Assembly: GCA_964362925.1 (NCBI GenBank)
Contig: CAYIGA010000015.1
Location: 1 to 17,765, forward strand
DNA: 17,765 bases
Source of the DNA: JANLIQ01 sp964362925
GTDB taxonomy: Bacteria > Patescibacteriota > UBA1384 > 2-12-FULL-50-11
Direction: 5' to 3'
Part shown: positions 1 through 6,880 of the stretch, piece by piece
Layout: each line of letters starts with the position of its first letter
Position numbering within the stretch: position 1 is the first letter of the stretch
The notes under the pieces: generated by a model
Seen by the model: only the letters and a program-made list of their open reading frames with translations
What the model was told of the DNA's origin: nothing
Databases searched by the model: none
Translations under genes and position numbers: made by a program

Positions 1-2
1 AT

Positions 3-1097
3 TATCCCCTGCAGGTTTCGGGAGGAAGTGACGATGTGGTGCTGTTTGAAGTTGAGCGAGCTGGAACCAGTGATCGTTATGTTCGCATCAACTCCCGCGG
101 GACTCTTATCGCTACCACGACGGAAGCCGGTAGCGCCGCTTACGATTTTAGTTTGTCAGCCGCAAATACCAACACCACTGGCGCTCGGGAGTTCTTCAAG
201 ATTGACCAAGATGTCGCCCCGACTTCCGGCACGGGTGAATTTCCGGCTTTAACCGTTCAGGGAACGATCAATCAAACCGGTGGAGCCAGCGGTATAACCC
301 GAAGTATTTATGTTAATCCAACTTTGACGGCGGTGGCTGATTATCGCGGCGTAGACATCGCCGCCAGTAGCGCTACCGCTTACGGTATTTATCAAGGCGG
401 CGCTCTTAGCCAAAATTATTTTGCCGGCGAGGTTGGGATCGGTGTTACCGCTCCCAGCTCCTGGCTTCATATCGGGGGCAATAAAAGTTTAGCCGCTTGG
501 GGAGTAGCCGGTATTCAATTCCAAGGCGCCGCCGCCACTTATACCGATACCTCAACCGCCGGCTCTGGTTCGGTCGCCTCGGCCGTGGCGGCATCGTTAG
601 GGATACCAACTTTTGCCGCTACCAATGCCAGCGTCACCACTACCGACGCGGCGACTCTTTACATTGCCGGCGCTCCAGCGGCCGGAACTAACATGACTCT
701 CACTTCGGCCTACGCCCTGTGGATTGACGCCGGAATTGCTCGCTTTGACGGTCACATTCAATCTGTCCAAACCACTAAGCCCACCATCGGAACACCCACG
801 AACTGCGGCACCGGCTCGCCCACGGCTTCCGTCACTGACGGATCAACCGATACTGCCGGTAGTTACACCGTCACGGCCGGCACCGGTACGCCCGGCGCTT
901 GCCGGACGGTGATTACCTTCAACGCGGCCTATATTACCGCTCCTAAAGCGGTAATATTAAGCCGATCAGTCGAGGGATCAAACGGCGGCGATGCGGCTTA
1001 TCTTCAGAACAAATCGACTACGACTATAACCACCGAATTTGCTAATAACCCAGCGGCAAGCGAAGTTAACCTCATTTACTACTGGGTTATTGAGTAA
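3..1097 (+). CDS. C-terminal part of a large secreted/surface repeat protein (5' truncated by window edge)
   Basis: The frame is open from base 3 to a TAA at 1095-1097, so the real start lies upstream of the window; the GTG at 36 is only an internal codon. About 364 residues are visible. The composition is rich in Ala, Thr, Gly and Ser, typical of an extracellular beta-rich fibre. The segment near 440-480 (GIGVTAPSSWLHIGG) is the G-I-G-T-x-x-P-x-x-x-L-H-V type repeat common in phage-fibre-like and CPR surface proteins. The last ~100 residues carry two Cys (C in PTNCGTG and in PGACRT) that could form a disulfide, then a compact domain ending in IYYWVIE. I recognise this end as typical of very large CPR surface proteins, but the exact function (adhesion, fibre, host attachment) is not shown. 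No terminator with a U-tract follows. Confidence 0.8.
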   Translation, partial: YPLQVSGGSDDVVLFEVERAGTSDRYVRINSRGTLIATTTEAGSAAYDFSLSAANTNTTGAREFFKIDQDVAPTSGTGEFPALTVQGTINQTGGASGITRSIYVNPTLTAVADYRGVDIAASSATAYGIYQGGALSQNYFAGEVGIGVTAPSSWLHIGGNKSLAAWGVAGIQFQGAAATYTDTSTAGSGSVASAVAASLGIPTFAATNASVTTTDAATLYIAGAPAAGTNMTLTSAYALWIDAGIARFDGHIQSVQTTKPTIGTPTNCGTGSPTASVTDGSTDTAGSYTVTAGTGTPGACRTVITFNAAYITAPKAVILSRSVEGSNGGDAAYLQNKSTTTITTEFANNPAASEVNLIYYWVIE

Positions 1098-1180
1098 GCG
1101 GGTAGTTTCGCTAGAATCAAACCTATGGTCTACGACCACCGAGCGATCGAGCGAAAATGGCAGGAGCGTTGAAGCCGGGC

Positions 1181-1210
1181 TTGACAGTCGACTATGGACT
1201 GATTTATGAT
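1181..1210 (+). promoter_or_regulatory. Sigma-70 promoter for the 79-aa gene
   Basis: Perfect -35 TTGACA at 1181-1186, an 18-bp spacer, and -10 TATGAT at 1205-1210 (one mismatch from consensus). The start of transcription should fall near 1217, giving a leader of about 150 nt before the GTG at 1368. The spacer contains ACTATGGACTG (1191-1201), an 11-mer also found in the repeat mosaic at 1913-1923, and a small dyad (CAGTC/GACTG) overlaps the -35. Confidence 0.75.
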
Positions 1211-1302
1211 GGCTGAATGGTTCGAATCTGTCCGATGATCCGAATTGGCAAGAAACTTTCTACTAGAGGGGGTTTTCTGGTGTGATTCGACTGCAAGAAT
1301 AG

Positions 1303-1342
1303 CACTAGTAACGCCCCCGCAGTCGCGGGGGCGTTACTAGTG
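1303..1342 (+). promoter_or_regulatory. Perfect 18-bp stem-loop in the leader of the 79-aa gene
   Basis: Left arm 1303-1320 and right arm 1325-1342 are exact reverse complements around a 4-nt AGTC loop; the core is CGCCCCCGC/GCGGGGGCG. No U-tract follows (TGTACC), so it is not a standard intrinsic terminator. It lies 13 nt upstream of the ribosome binding site, inside the transcript expected from the 1181 promoter. It could be an attenuator, an mRNA-stabilising structure, or the 3' end of a ~125-nt small RNA. Confidence 0.8.
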
Positions 1343-1367
1343 TGTACCTTCAACGAAAGGGGATAGC

Positions 1368-1607
1368 GTGTTGGACAAGTTAGTATCGTTCTCCGACGGA
1401 GTTCCGGAAGCCCTGGAGGATGCTTTGCTGGCAGAAGGGGTTATCGTTGCCAACGGGAGAAAAGCTGGGGAGGCGCCGGTCGTCTTACTGCTAGAGAACG
1501 GGGATCTATTGCTCAACAACAAGGTGGTGGGAAAGTCATGTTTTTTGGATCGTCCCAAAAGTGCTCGTCGGACGGCCAATAAAATTGCCAGAACTCTCGG
1601 CCGCTAA
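1368..1607 (+). CDS. Small hypothetical protein, 79 aa
   Basis: I do not recognise this protein. The GTG start at 1368 is chosen because AAAGGGG at 1356-1362 sits 5 nt upstream. The chain begins MLDKLVSFSDGVPEALEDAL and ends in a basic tail (RPKSARRTANKIARTLGR). The middle is a hydrophobic/polar alternation (APVVLLLENGDLLLNNKVV) that could form a small beta-hairpin. There is one Cys and no membrane segment. It is a stand-alone unit: near-consensus promoter at 1181, long leader with an 18-bp hairpin, and a 13-bp hairpin right after the stop. It uses more CTG, GAG and GGG codons than nusA or clpC nearby, which may mean a different origin. The promoter, ribosome binding site and 3' hairpin together make it a credible real gene. 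Confidence 0.6.
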   Translation: MLDKLVSFSDGVPEALEDALLAEGVIVANGRKAGEAPVVLLLENGDLLLNNKVVGKSCFLDRPKSARRTANKIARTLGR

Positions 1608-1620
1608 CTCTGTATTCTTC

Positions 1621-1654
1621 TCTGCCCACCGAGGGTTTACTCTCGGTGGGCAGA
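1621..1654 (+). terminator. 13-bp hairpin after the 79-aa gene, probable transcript end
   Basis: Arms 1621-1633 (TCTGCCCACCGAG) and 1642-1654 are perfect reverse complements around an 8-nt loop, 13 nt after the stop codon. The following bases (ACAATCTTAAA) are only weakly U-rich, so termination efficiency is uncertain. The outer stem GCCCACC matches that of the hairpin at 5922-5946 after another orphan gene. Confidence 0.6.
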
Positions 1655-1868
1655 ACAATCTTAAAGACGATCTTTGAAAAATTGGCTATTTGCCGTCAGA
1701 CAGCGTCTTGAATGGATTGGCTAAATATGCTATTGTACTGACATACCAGGTTCGATCCTGGCTTTTTTAAAAAACTTGGAGATAATTAAAAAAAATTGAT
1801 GATAAATACTCATTTTACGAACACCGACGTCAGTAAATCGAAAATGTACTCGTTTTCATTTACTAGCC
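1655..1868. other. AT-rich non-coding gap with a short terminator-like hairpin
   Basis: No convincing gene is seen. A 5-bp hairpin (CCAGG at 1746-1750, loop TTCGAT, CCTGG at 1757-1761) is followed by C and six T at 1763-1768, a minimal intrinsic terminator. A weak promoter-like pair, TTGAAT at 1708-1713 and TATTGT at 1731-1736 with a 17-bp spacer, would start only a few bases before that hairpin. The rest (1769-1868) is very A/T-rich and may hold the nusA promoter, but I cannot assign clear boxes. Confidence 0.45.
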
Positions 1869-2110
1869 CTATGGACTGCGGGATACCGATAGTCGAAGTG
1901 GCCGTACCGGCCACTATGGACTGCGGGATACCGACAGTCGAAGTGGCCGTACCGGCCACTATAGCGAGCGGGATACATTCCGCGAGCTTTACGAGGCGTA
2001 TCCTGCCGACTATCGATGACGGGGCGAAGCCCCTAGTCGAAGTCGGCATTCCGCCGACTATAGCGAGCGGGATACGCCGACTTCGGCTAGGGATTACATC
2101 CCGTCGCCCA
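1869..2110. repeat. Mosaic of 45-51-bp palindromic repeat units upstream of nusA
   Basis: Units beginning with CTAT start at 1869, 1914, 1959, 2010 and 2058. The first two are a 45-bp tandem duplication with one mismatch (1890 T versus 1935 C); later units are 51 and 48 bp and diverge. The 9-mer GCGGGATAC recurs at 1878, 1923, 1968 and 2067, with a near-complement at 1999-2007. Each unit holds small hairpins: AGTGGCCG/CGGCCACT around TAC, GGGGC/GCCCC at 2021-2033, AGTCGGC/GCCGACT at 2041-2059, GGGAT/ATCCC at 2090-2102. An inverted copy of the 1959-2013 unit lies at 17711-17765, so the family is dispersed. Unit lengths are multiples of three, which keeps spurious reading frames open on both strands. 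Confidence 0.85.
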
Positions 2111-2123
2111 TAAGGAGTTAAAA

Positions 2124-3362
2124 ATGGCAATTTCACCCTTCGCGGCCGCGATTAACCAGTTAGCTGATGAACGCGGACTGCCTAAAGACATTATTATCGA
2201 CACCATTGAAGCGGCCGTCGCCGCCGCTTACCGTAAAGATTACGGCCAACCCGACGAAGATATCAAAACCAAACTAGACGAAGAATCGGGCCAATTCAAG
2301 GTTTGGCAATCATTTGAAGTCGTTGAAGAGCCAGAAAATATTCACGCCCAACTGACCGTCGACCAAGCCCAAGAGTATCAGTCTGGCGCCAAGCTCGGCG
2401 ATATAATTGAAATTATCCTCGAACCTCACGAAGATTTCGGCCGCATCGCCGCGATGACCGCCAAACAAGTGATCTCTCAACGTCTCCGGGAAGCCGAAAA
2501 GGAAATTCTTTACGCCGAATACAAAGATAAACAGGATCAGCTGATTAACGGTTACGTTCAGCAAGTTGAAGGACCAAACGTCATCTTAAACATCGGCAAG
2601 TTAAACGGCCTAATGATCGCCTCTGACCAAATCCCCAATCAAAACTATTACCCGGGCCAGCGGCTTAAAATCCTCGTTTACACCGTCGAAGAAACACCAC
2701 GGGGACCGCGCGTTCTCGTGACCCGTTCGAGCGCCGATTTTATTAGCAAATTATTCGAACTGGAAGTACCGGAAATCGCCAGCGGCGCCGTTGAGGTCAA
2801 GGCGATCGCTCGTGAAGCTGGTGTCCGAACCAAAATGGCCGTTATCTCCAACCAGCCTGGTCTTGATCCGGTTGGTTCATGTGTTGGTCAGCGGGGTACG
2901 CGGGTCCAAGCCGTCTTGTCCGAAATCGGCGAGGAAAAAATTGATATTATTCTTTGGAACGACTCGATCGAGCAGTTGATCATCAACGCTTTATCACCAG
3001 CCAAAATTGATAAAATAACCTTGCGTAAGAAAGCTAAAAGCGCTTCAGTCAACGTCCCGATTGATCAATTGTCGTTGGCGATCGGCAAGAACGGTCAGAA
3101 CGTCCGCTTAGCCAGTAAGCTGACCGGCTGGGAGATTGATATCGTCAAAGACGGTCAGGATGCTCGAAAGTTACCGAACGTTAAAGTGGACAAAGCGGAC
3201 GAACCGACCGAATCGATTGCCGAGTTGCCAGTGGCTGAAATGCCCACCGATTCAACTCCTAAAAAAACCGTCACGAAGAAAAAGCTAGTCAAAGCCAAAC
3301 CGACTAAAAAAGGGCTACTTAAAAAAAGTACCAAGAAAGCTGTCAAGAAGCCGTCTTCTTAG
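2124..3362 (+). CDS. nusA: Transcription termination/antitermination factor NusA
   Basis: NusA binds RNA polymerase and nascent RNA and controls pausing, termination and antitermination. The 412-aa chain has the N-terminal polymerase-binding domain (about 1-125), an S1 domain (about 138-200, starting INGYVQQVEG), KH1 with GSCVGQRG (251-258), and KH2 with AIGKNGQNVRLA (319-330). After about 345 there is an acidic linker (DKADEPTESIAE) and then a Lys-rich tail (about 380-412) in place of the acidic repeats of E. coli NusA. ATG 2124 follows AAGGAG at 2112-2117 with good spacing. Unlike most bacteria it is not flanked by rimP or infB here: the upstream 500 bp are repeats and non-coding DNA, and clpC follows after 56 bp. 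Confidence 0.95.
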   Translation: MAISPFAAAINQLADERGLPKDIIIDTIEAAVAAAYRKDYGQPDEDIKTKLDEESGQFKVWQSFEVVEEPENIHAQLTVDQAQEYQSGAKLGDIIEIILEPHEDFGRIAAMTAKQVISQRLREAEKEILYAEYKDKQDQLINGYVQQVEGPNVILNIGKLNGLMIASDQIPNQNYYPGQRLKILVYTVEETPRGPRVLVTRSSADFISKLFELEVPEIASGAVEVKAIAREAGVRTKMAVISNQPGLDPVGSCVGQRGTRVQAVLSEIGEEKIDIILWNDSIEQLIINALSPAKIDKITLRKKAKSASVNVPIDQLSLAIGKNGQNVRLASKLTGWEIDIVKDGQDARKLPNVKVDKADEPTESIAELPVAEMPTDSTPKKTVTKKKLVKAKPTKKGLLKKSTKKAVKKPSS

Positions 3363-3400
3363 CGCTCTGTTGGCAGATTCGCTCTTTCAAGCCCGGTAAC

Positions 3401-3418
3401 CTTTGGTACAATACCTCA
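3401..3418 (+). promoter_or_regulatory. Extended -10 promoter for clpC, leaderless start
   Basis: TGGTACAAT at 3404-3412 is an extended -10 element (TG-n-TACAAT). No good -35 is seen (best TTTCAA at 3385-3390). The -10 ends 6 nt before the ATG at 3419, so transcription should begin at or next to the start codon. There is no Shine-Dalgarno sequence in front of the gene. Confidence 0.6.
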
Positions 3419-5917
3419 ATGCAAGAAGACTACGATAATCTCAAAAATAGGTTGAGTGAAACGGCTCAAAAGATCGTTCTTGATTGCGAACAGATCGCTC
3501 GAGCAATGGATACGGCTATCGACACCCAACATTTGTTGGTATCTTTGGCTTCCAACCATGGGACAATTTCATATGAAATTTTGCGCGAGCTGATGGTCAC
3601 ACCCCAGCGAATTGTCTATCTGCTTCAAAACCCCAATTTTAAAGTAAAGATCTCCGACATCATCTCAACCGATTTTAAACGAATTCTCAAAACCGCCACT
3701 CAGCGAGCTGTCGCTTATCAAACCCCAACCGTTGATTCCGAACATCTCCTGTTGGCAATCGCCACCAATAAAGAGACCAACGCCTACAAAATCCTCTCAG
3801 GCTTGGCGGTTGAACCAAATCTCCTTAAAGACCAACTGGAAAGTCACTTTAATCAGATTCGTGAAGCAATTGACAGTCGATCGGAGTCTCGCGACGAATT
3901 GGTTGATGAAGGCGATGAGCCGTTTTCGCAATTTACTCAAGCCCCATCAAGAGTCCAAAACCGCGCCAAATCGGCATTGGATTATTTCACTAACGACCTA
4001 ACTAAAGAGGCCAGGATGGGTAAACTCGATCCGGTAATTGGACGGGAAAAAGAGATTCAGCGAATGAGCCAGATCCTAGTTAGAAGAATTAAAAATAACC
4101 CCGTTTTAACCGGCGAGCCTGGGGTTGGCAAAACAGCGATCGTTGAGGGATTGGCCACTCGAATTGCCAACGGTGACGCGCCCCACCAGCTGGCAGACAA
4201 AAGAGTTTTAAGCTTAGATTTAGCTTTATTAATATCAGGCACCACTTATCGAGGTCAGTTTGAGGAGCGAGCTAAAAAACTGATCGACGAAATTCTTAAG
4301 GCCGGTAACATTATTTTATTCATTGATGAGTTGCACACCATTGTCGGGGCTGGCGCGGCCGAGGGTTCGGTCGACTTGAGCCATATCATTAAACCAGTCC
4401 TTTCAAAAGGGCTACTGCGACTAGTTGGCGCTACCACCAACGATGAATACCGCAAGCATGTCGAGAAAGATCCGGCCTTGGAACGTCGGCTCCAAAGAGT
4501 CAATGTTGACGAACCCACCCCTGAACAAGCTATCGAAATTTTGTCCGGTCTGAAGAAAACCTATGAACAGCACCATAATGTCATTATCGACGACTCGGCC
4601 GTGGCCGCCGCCGTTGAACTCTCTAAACGCTATATTAGTGATCGATTTTTGCCCGATAAAGCGATCGACTTAATCGATGAAGCTGCGGCCGCGACCCAGC
4701 TGGAGGAGCAACAAATTAAGATTTCGACCAAGTTAACTGAACTAGAAAGAAAGCGCAAGGAAACCCATAAAGAACATACCAAAGCGGCTGACGACTACGA
4801 TTATGAAAAAGCGGCCAGCTGGCGAATGCTGGAGCACCGCTACCTCGACGAAATAGAGAAGCTCAAACTAAAACTGCCGAAACGAACCGTTCATCGCGTC
4901 ATTACTCGCGAAGACATCGCTAAAATTGTCTCCATGTGGACCGGTGTGCCAGTAACGACGCTAGCCAAGACCGAACAAGTTCGATTAGTCAATTTAGAGA
5001 AAGTTCTCAAACGTCATATTGTCGGCCAAAACGAAGCCGTCAGTCTGATTGCCGGAGCGATTCGTCGCTCAAGCGCTGGCGTCGCTGACCCTAATCGGCC
5101 ACTCGGTTCATTTATCTTTCTTGGTCCGACCGGAGTCGGCAAGACCGAGTTAGCTCGGGTTTTGGCCCGAGAAGTTTTTGGCCGAGACGAAGCGCTGATT
5201 AAAGTTGATATGAGTGAATTTATGGAGCGCCATAATATTTCTCGACTGGTTGGGGCGCCACCGGGGTATGTCGGTTATGACGAGGCTGGTAAACTGACGG
5301 AAACAATTCGCCGCCAACCGTATTCGGTTGTTCTGCTTGATGAAATCGAGAAAGCTCATCCTGATGTCTTTAATCTGCTCTTGCAGATTATGGAGGACGG
5401 CCAGCTCACCGACGCCAAGGGGAGAGTCGTTAACTTCCGTAATACAATTCTGATTATGACTTCTAATATCGGTTTAAGTGAGATGAATCGTCAGCAAGCG
5501 ATCGGTTTTAAGGTTAAGGACGCCACTTTGAGCGAGAATCGCTACGAGGAGATTAAAACCCAAGTTTTAGCCCAACTCAAAGAAAATTTCCAACCAGAGT
5601 TTATCAATCGGCTCGATAAAGCGATTGTCTTTAAACCTCTTGGCAAGGAGCAAGTTAAGGAAATCGTTAGTTTACAGATTGAGCGACTAATCAAACGGTT
5701 AGTGCCCGAAGGAATTGAGATCCAGATCGACCAATCTGCTCAAGACTTCTTGGCTGAAAAGGGCTTTGACCCGGAGTTTGGCGCTAGACCTGTTCGACGG
5801 GTAATTACCGAGTACGTTGAGGATCCGCTTTCCGAGCTACTTCTGACTGGGAACTTGAGCAAAAAAGCGCCGATTCGGGTCTTAAAAAAGGGCGACAAAC
5901 TCGCCCTGACGAAATAA
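3419..5917 (+). CDS. clpC: ClpC-type AAA+ unfoldase, ATP-dependent Clp protease subunit
   Basis: This is a two-ring HSP100 unfoldase that feeds proteins to ClpP in the cytoplasm. The 832-aa chain has two Clp-N repeats (about 12-60 and 88-140), first AAA+ module with Walker A GEPGVGKT (232-239) and Walker B IILFIDE (298-304), a short middle domain with a UVR-like segment (YDYEKAASWRMLEHRYLDEI, about 458-477), and second AAA+ module with Walker A GPTGVGKT (569-576) and Walker B VVLLDE (637-642). A ClpB-D2-small domain closes the chain. The medium-length middle domain with a UVR motif and the overall length fit ClpC better than ClpB. All catalytic motifs are intact. No clpP or mcsA/mcsB/ctsR neighbour is present. 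The ATG is leaderless. Confidence 0.95.
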   Translation: MQEDYDNLKNRLSETAQKIVLDCEQIARAMDTAIDTQHLLVSLASNHGTISYEILRELMVTPQRIVYLLQNPNFKVKISDIISTDFKRILKTATQRAVAYQTPTVDSEHLLLAIATNKETNAYKILSGLAVEPNLLKDQLESHFNQIREAIDSRSESRDELVDEGDEPFSQFTQAPSRVQNRAKSALDYFTNDLTKEARMGKLDPVIGREKEIQRMSQILVRRIKNNPVLTGEPGVGKTAIVEGLATRIANGDAPHQLADKRVLSLDLALLISGTTYRGQFEERAKKLIDEILKAGNIILFIDELHTIVGAGAAEGSVDLSHIIKPVLSKGLLRLVGATTNDEYRKHVEKDPALERRLQRVNVDEPTPEQAIEILSGLKKTYEQHHNVIIDDSAVAAAVELSKRYISDRFLPDKAIDLIDEAAAATQLEEQQIKISTKLTELERKRKETHKEHTKAADDYDYEKAASWRMLEHRYLDEIEKLKLKLPKRTVHRVITREDIAKIVSMWTGVPVTTLAKTEQVRLVNLEKVLKRHIVGQNEAVSLIAGAIRRSSAGVADPNRPLGSFIFLGPTGVGKTELARVLAREVFGRDEALIKVDMSEFMERHNISRLVGAPPGYVGYDEAGKLTETIRRQPYSVVLLDEIEKAHPDVFNLLLQIMEDGQLTDAKGRVVNFRNTILIMTSNIGLSEMNRQQAIGFKVKDATLSENRYEEIKTQVLAQLKENFQPEFINRLDKAIVFKPLGKEQVKEIVSLQIERLIKRLVPEGIEIQIDQSAQDFLAEKGFDPEFGARPVRRVITEYVEDPLSELLLTGNLSKKAPIRVLKKGDKLALTK

Positions 5918-5921
5918 AACA

Positions 5922-5946
5922 GCCCACCTCGTTCGTCGAGGTGGGC
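5922..5946 (-). terminator. Hairpin between convergent clpC and the 148-aa gene
   Basis: GCCCACCTCG at 5922-5931 pairs with CGAGGTGGGC at 5937-5946 around a TTCGT loop. Read on the minus strand it is followed by TGTTTTATTT, a good U-tract, so it terminates the minus-strand gene. On the plus strand CAAACAGG follows, with no U-tract, but it may still mark the clpC 3' end. Confidence 0.75.
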
Positions 5947-5968
5947 CAAACAGGGCTGGCGAGAGATT

Positions 5969-6415
5969 TTACTCCCCCACGGACACGGCGTCGGACATTA
6001 AGGGAATCCTGGCGTATCGGCCGTCCTTCATCAGGACCAGCCGATCGCCCAACGCCAGTAGCGGACCCTTGCCAGGATCAAACGGCCCGCCGTCGAAGTC
6101 CTTGTCGGCTTCAAACGTCGTAATTCGATGGCGCTTGCCTTCCCGCCAGCCGATGACCGCCACTCGGCGACCGTCGGCTGGGTGAAGGTAGACCTCGATC
6201 ACCGACACCGACTGTCCGATGTTGACCGTCGGTTGGAGTTCCTCGTGCTCGATCGCCTTACCGGCATAGTATGCCGAAATCACGACTAGCCAAACGACCA
6301 ACAGCAACAAGGCTATTGCCGGTCGCTCCCTCGACTCATTGAGTCGGATGACATTAACCAGCATCATCACGGCTATCACCGCCAGGGCGGCAACGACTGA
6401 CAAAACAAAAATCAC
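5969..6415 (-). CDS. Hypothetical two-helix membrane protein, 148 aa
   Basis: I do not recognise the family. GTG at 6413-6415 is the start, preceded by a perfect AAGGAGG (complement of 6424-6430) with 8-nt spacing. Two hydrophobic helices are visible, about 2-23 (VLSVVAALAVIAVMMLVNVI) and 33-51 (AIALLLLVVWLVVISAYYA), so residues about 54-148 form a soluble domain on one face of the membrane. That domain has a beta-rich, SH3-like pattern (SVSVIEVYLHPADGRRVAVI, then GKGPLLALGDRLVLMKDG). The gene has its own promoter and terminator. Its third codon positions are markedly GC-rich (runs of GTC, ATC, GAC, CGC) compared with clpC or cca, suggesting a separate origin or high expression. It could be an envelope-stress or NfeD-like protein, but that is only a guess. 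Confidence 0.75.
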   Translation of the reverse strand: MIFVLSVVAALAVIAVMMLVNVIRLNESRERPAIALLLLVVWLVVISAYYAGKAIEHEELQPTVNIGQSVSVIEVYLHPADGRRVAVIGWREGKRHRITTFEADKDFDGGPFDPGKGPLLALGDRLVLMKDGRYARIPLMSDAVSVGE

Positions 6416-6455
6416 CCTTTCTCCCTCCTTATTTTCTCGGCTGCAAACAGTCGTT

Positions 6456-6484
6456 AGCTTATCACATCAACCGGAAAAAGTCAA
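6456..6484 (-). promoter_or_regulatory. Promoter of the 148-aa membrane protein
   Basis: On the minus strand TTGACT (6484-6479) and TAAGCT (6461-6456) are separated by 17 bp. The start of transcription falls near 6449, giving a short leader with the AAGGAGG site. It lies back to back with the SOS promoter at 6517-6546. Confidence 0.6.
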
Positions 6485-6516
6485 GCCCCCTGGCAGCAGT
6501 TTTCACTAATTAGCTC

Positions 6517-6546
6517 TTGACAAGTTCGGTATTTGTTCGGTAGGTT
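6517..6546 (+). promoter_or_regulatory. SOS promoter of the DUF6504-like gene and dinB
   Basis: Perfect -35 TTGACA at 6517-6522, 18-bp spacer, weak -10 TAGGTT at 6541-6546. The spacer is filled by a LexA-type box (6524-6538). Bases 6513-6539 match 8789-8815 in the lexA promoter with a single mismatch. The ATG at 6554 is 7 nt after the -10, so the mRNA would be leaderless. Confidence 0.75.
6524..6538 (+). promoter_or_regulatory. Putative LexA operator, GTTC-N7-GTTC direct repeat
   Basis: GTTC at 6524-6527 and GTTC at 6535-6538 with seven bases (GGTATTT) between them, fully inside the -35/-10 spacer. The GTTC-N7-GTTC direct repeat is the SOS box of Alphaproteobacteria. The same element occurs at 8800-8814 upstream of the lexA gene of this window. 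Repression by blocking polymerase is the obvious inference. Confidence 0.75.
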
Positions 6547-6553
6547 AGAGTTA

Positions 6554-6823
6554 ATGATGGAGGGTAGGGGAGTAAGCAAAGTGGAGACCGGCGAGGCGAT
6601 AAAGGTTCTGGCTAGTTTTGCCCCGAACAAAATCCGAATTCATTTCTTCGGCTGGCGGGGTCGTGTCTACCGAGTTGAATCGTTTAATCTCTTTCACATT
6701 AGCGCCGACGAAACGGAAAAACTTTACCATTTCGCTGTTTCCAGCACCGGCAATTCTTACCAACTGGCTTTTTCGCCCCGAACTCTCCACTGGCGACTAA
6801 TTAGCGTCAACCAGGTTTGGTGA
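6554..6823 (+). CDS. Small DinB-associated protein, DUF6504-like, 89 aa
   Basis: A small protein directly upstream of dinB under the same SOS promoter. Its core HFFGWRGRVYRVESF followed by a C-terminal strand pair (YQLAFSPRTLHWRLISVNQVW begins near residue 69) resembles DUF6504, a small family found beside Y-family polymerase genes in Actinobacteria; I recall the pattern W-R-G-R-x-Y-x-V and cannot verify it by search. The function of the family is unknown; an accessory role in translesion synthesis is inferred from position. ATG 6554 is preferred because it lies 7 nt after the -10, like other leaderless genes here; a GTG at 6581, preceded by a purine-rich AGGGTAGGGGAG, is an alternative giving 80 aa. 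The stop is 55 nt before dinB. Confidence 0.6.
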   Translation: MMEGRGVSKVETGEAIKVLASFAPNKIRIHFFGWRGRVYRVESFNLFHISADETEKLYHFAVSSTGNSYQLAFSPRTLHWRLISVNQVW

Positions 6824-6844
6824 TGTCACCCACTCCGTTTGTTC

Positions 6845-6880
6845 GTCAGACTCCAGTTGCTAGCGCAACTTCCGTCTGAT
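6845..6880 (+). promoter_or_regulatory. Hairpin that closes over the dinB start codon
   Basis: TCAGAC at 6846-6851 pairs with GTCTGA at 6874-6879, and AGTTGC (6855-6860) with GCAACT (6865-6870) around a TAGC loop, with a symmetric TCC/TCC internal loop. The outer stem includes the A of the dinB ATG. No Shine-Dalgarno site is present. It may tie dinB translation to ribosomes finishing the upstream gene. Confidence 0.55.

Noticed and set aside
497..912. Arg/Pro-rich small frames inside the surface-protein gene
   Set aside because: Out-of-frame shadows of the long Ala/Thr/Gly-rich coding sequence.
1215..1235. GGTTCGAATC, T-loop-like sequence
   Set aside because: No stem pairing around it and no cloverleaf in either direction.
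1741..1768. T-arm-like sequence CCAGGTTCGATCCTGG, possible tRNA
   Set aside because: The T-loop/stem register is one base short for a tRNA, no acceptor, D or anticodon arms are found, and a T-run follows at once; a small terminator hairpin explains it better.
1869..1958. CRISPR-like tandem repeat
   Set aside because: The two 45-bp units are contiguous without spacers, and later units diverge in length and sequence; no cas genes are present.
1796..2136. Overlapping 105-aa (plus) and 108-aa (minus) reading frames upstream of nusA
   Set aside because: Both are produced by the palindromic repeat units, whose lengths are multiples of three; the translations are the same repeated phrase (GIPTVEVAVP type), and neither has a proper ribosome binding site.
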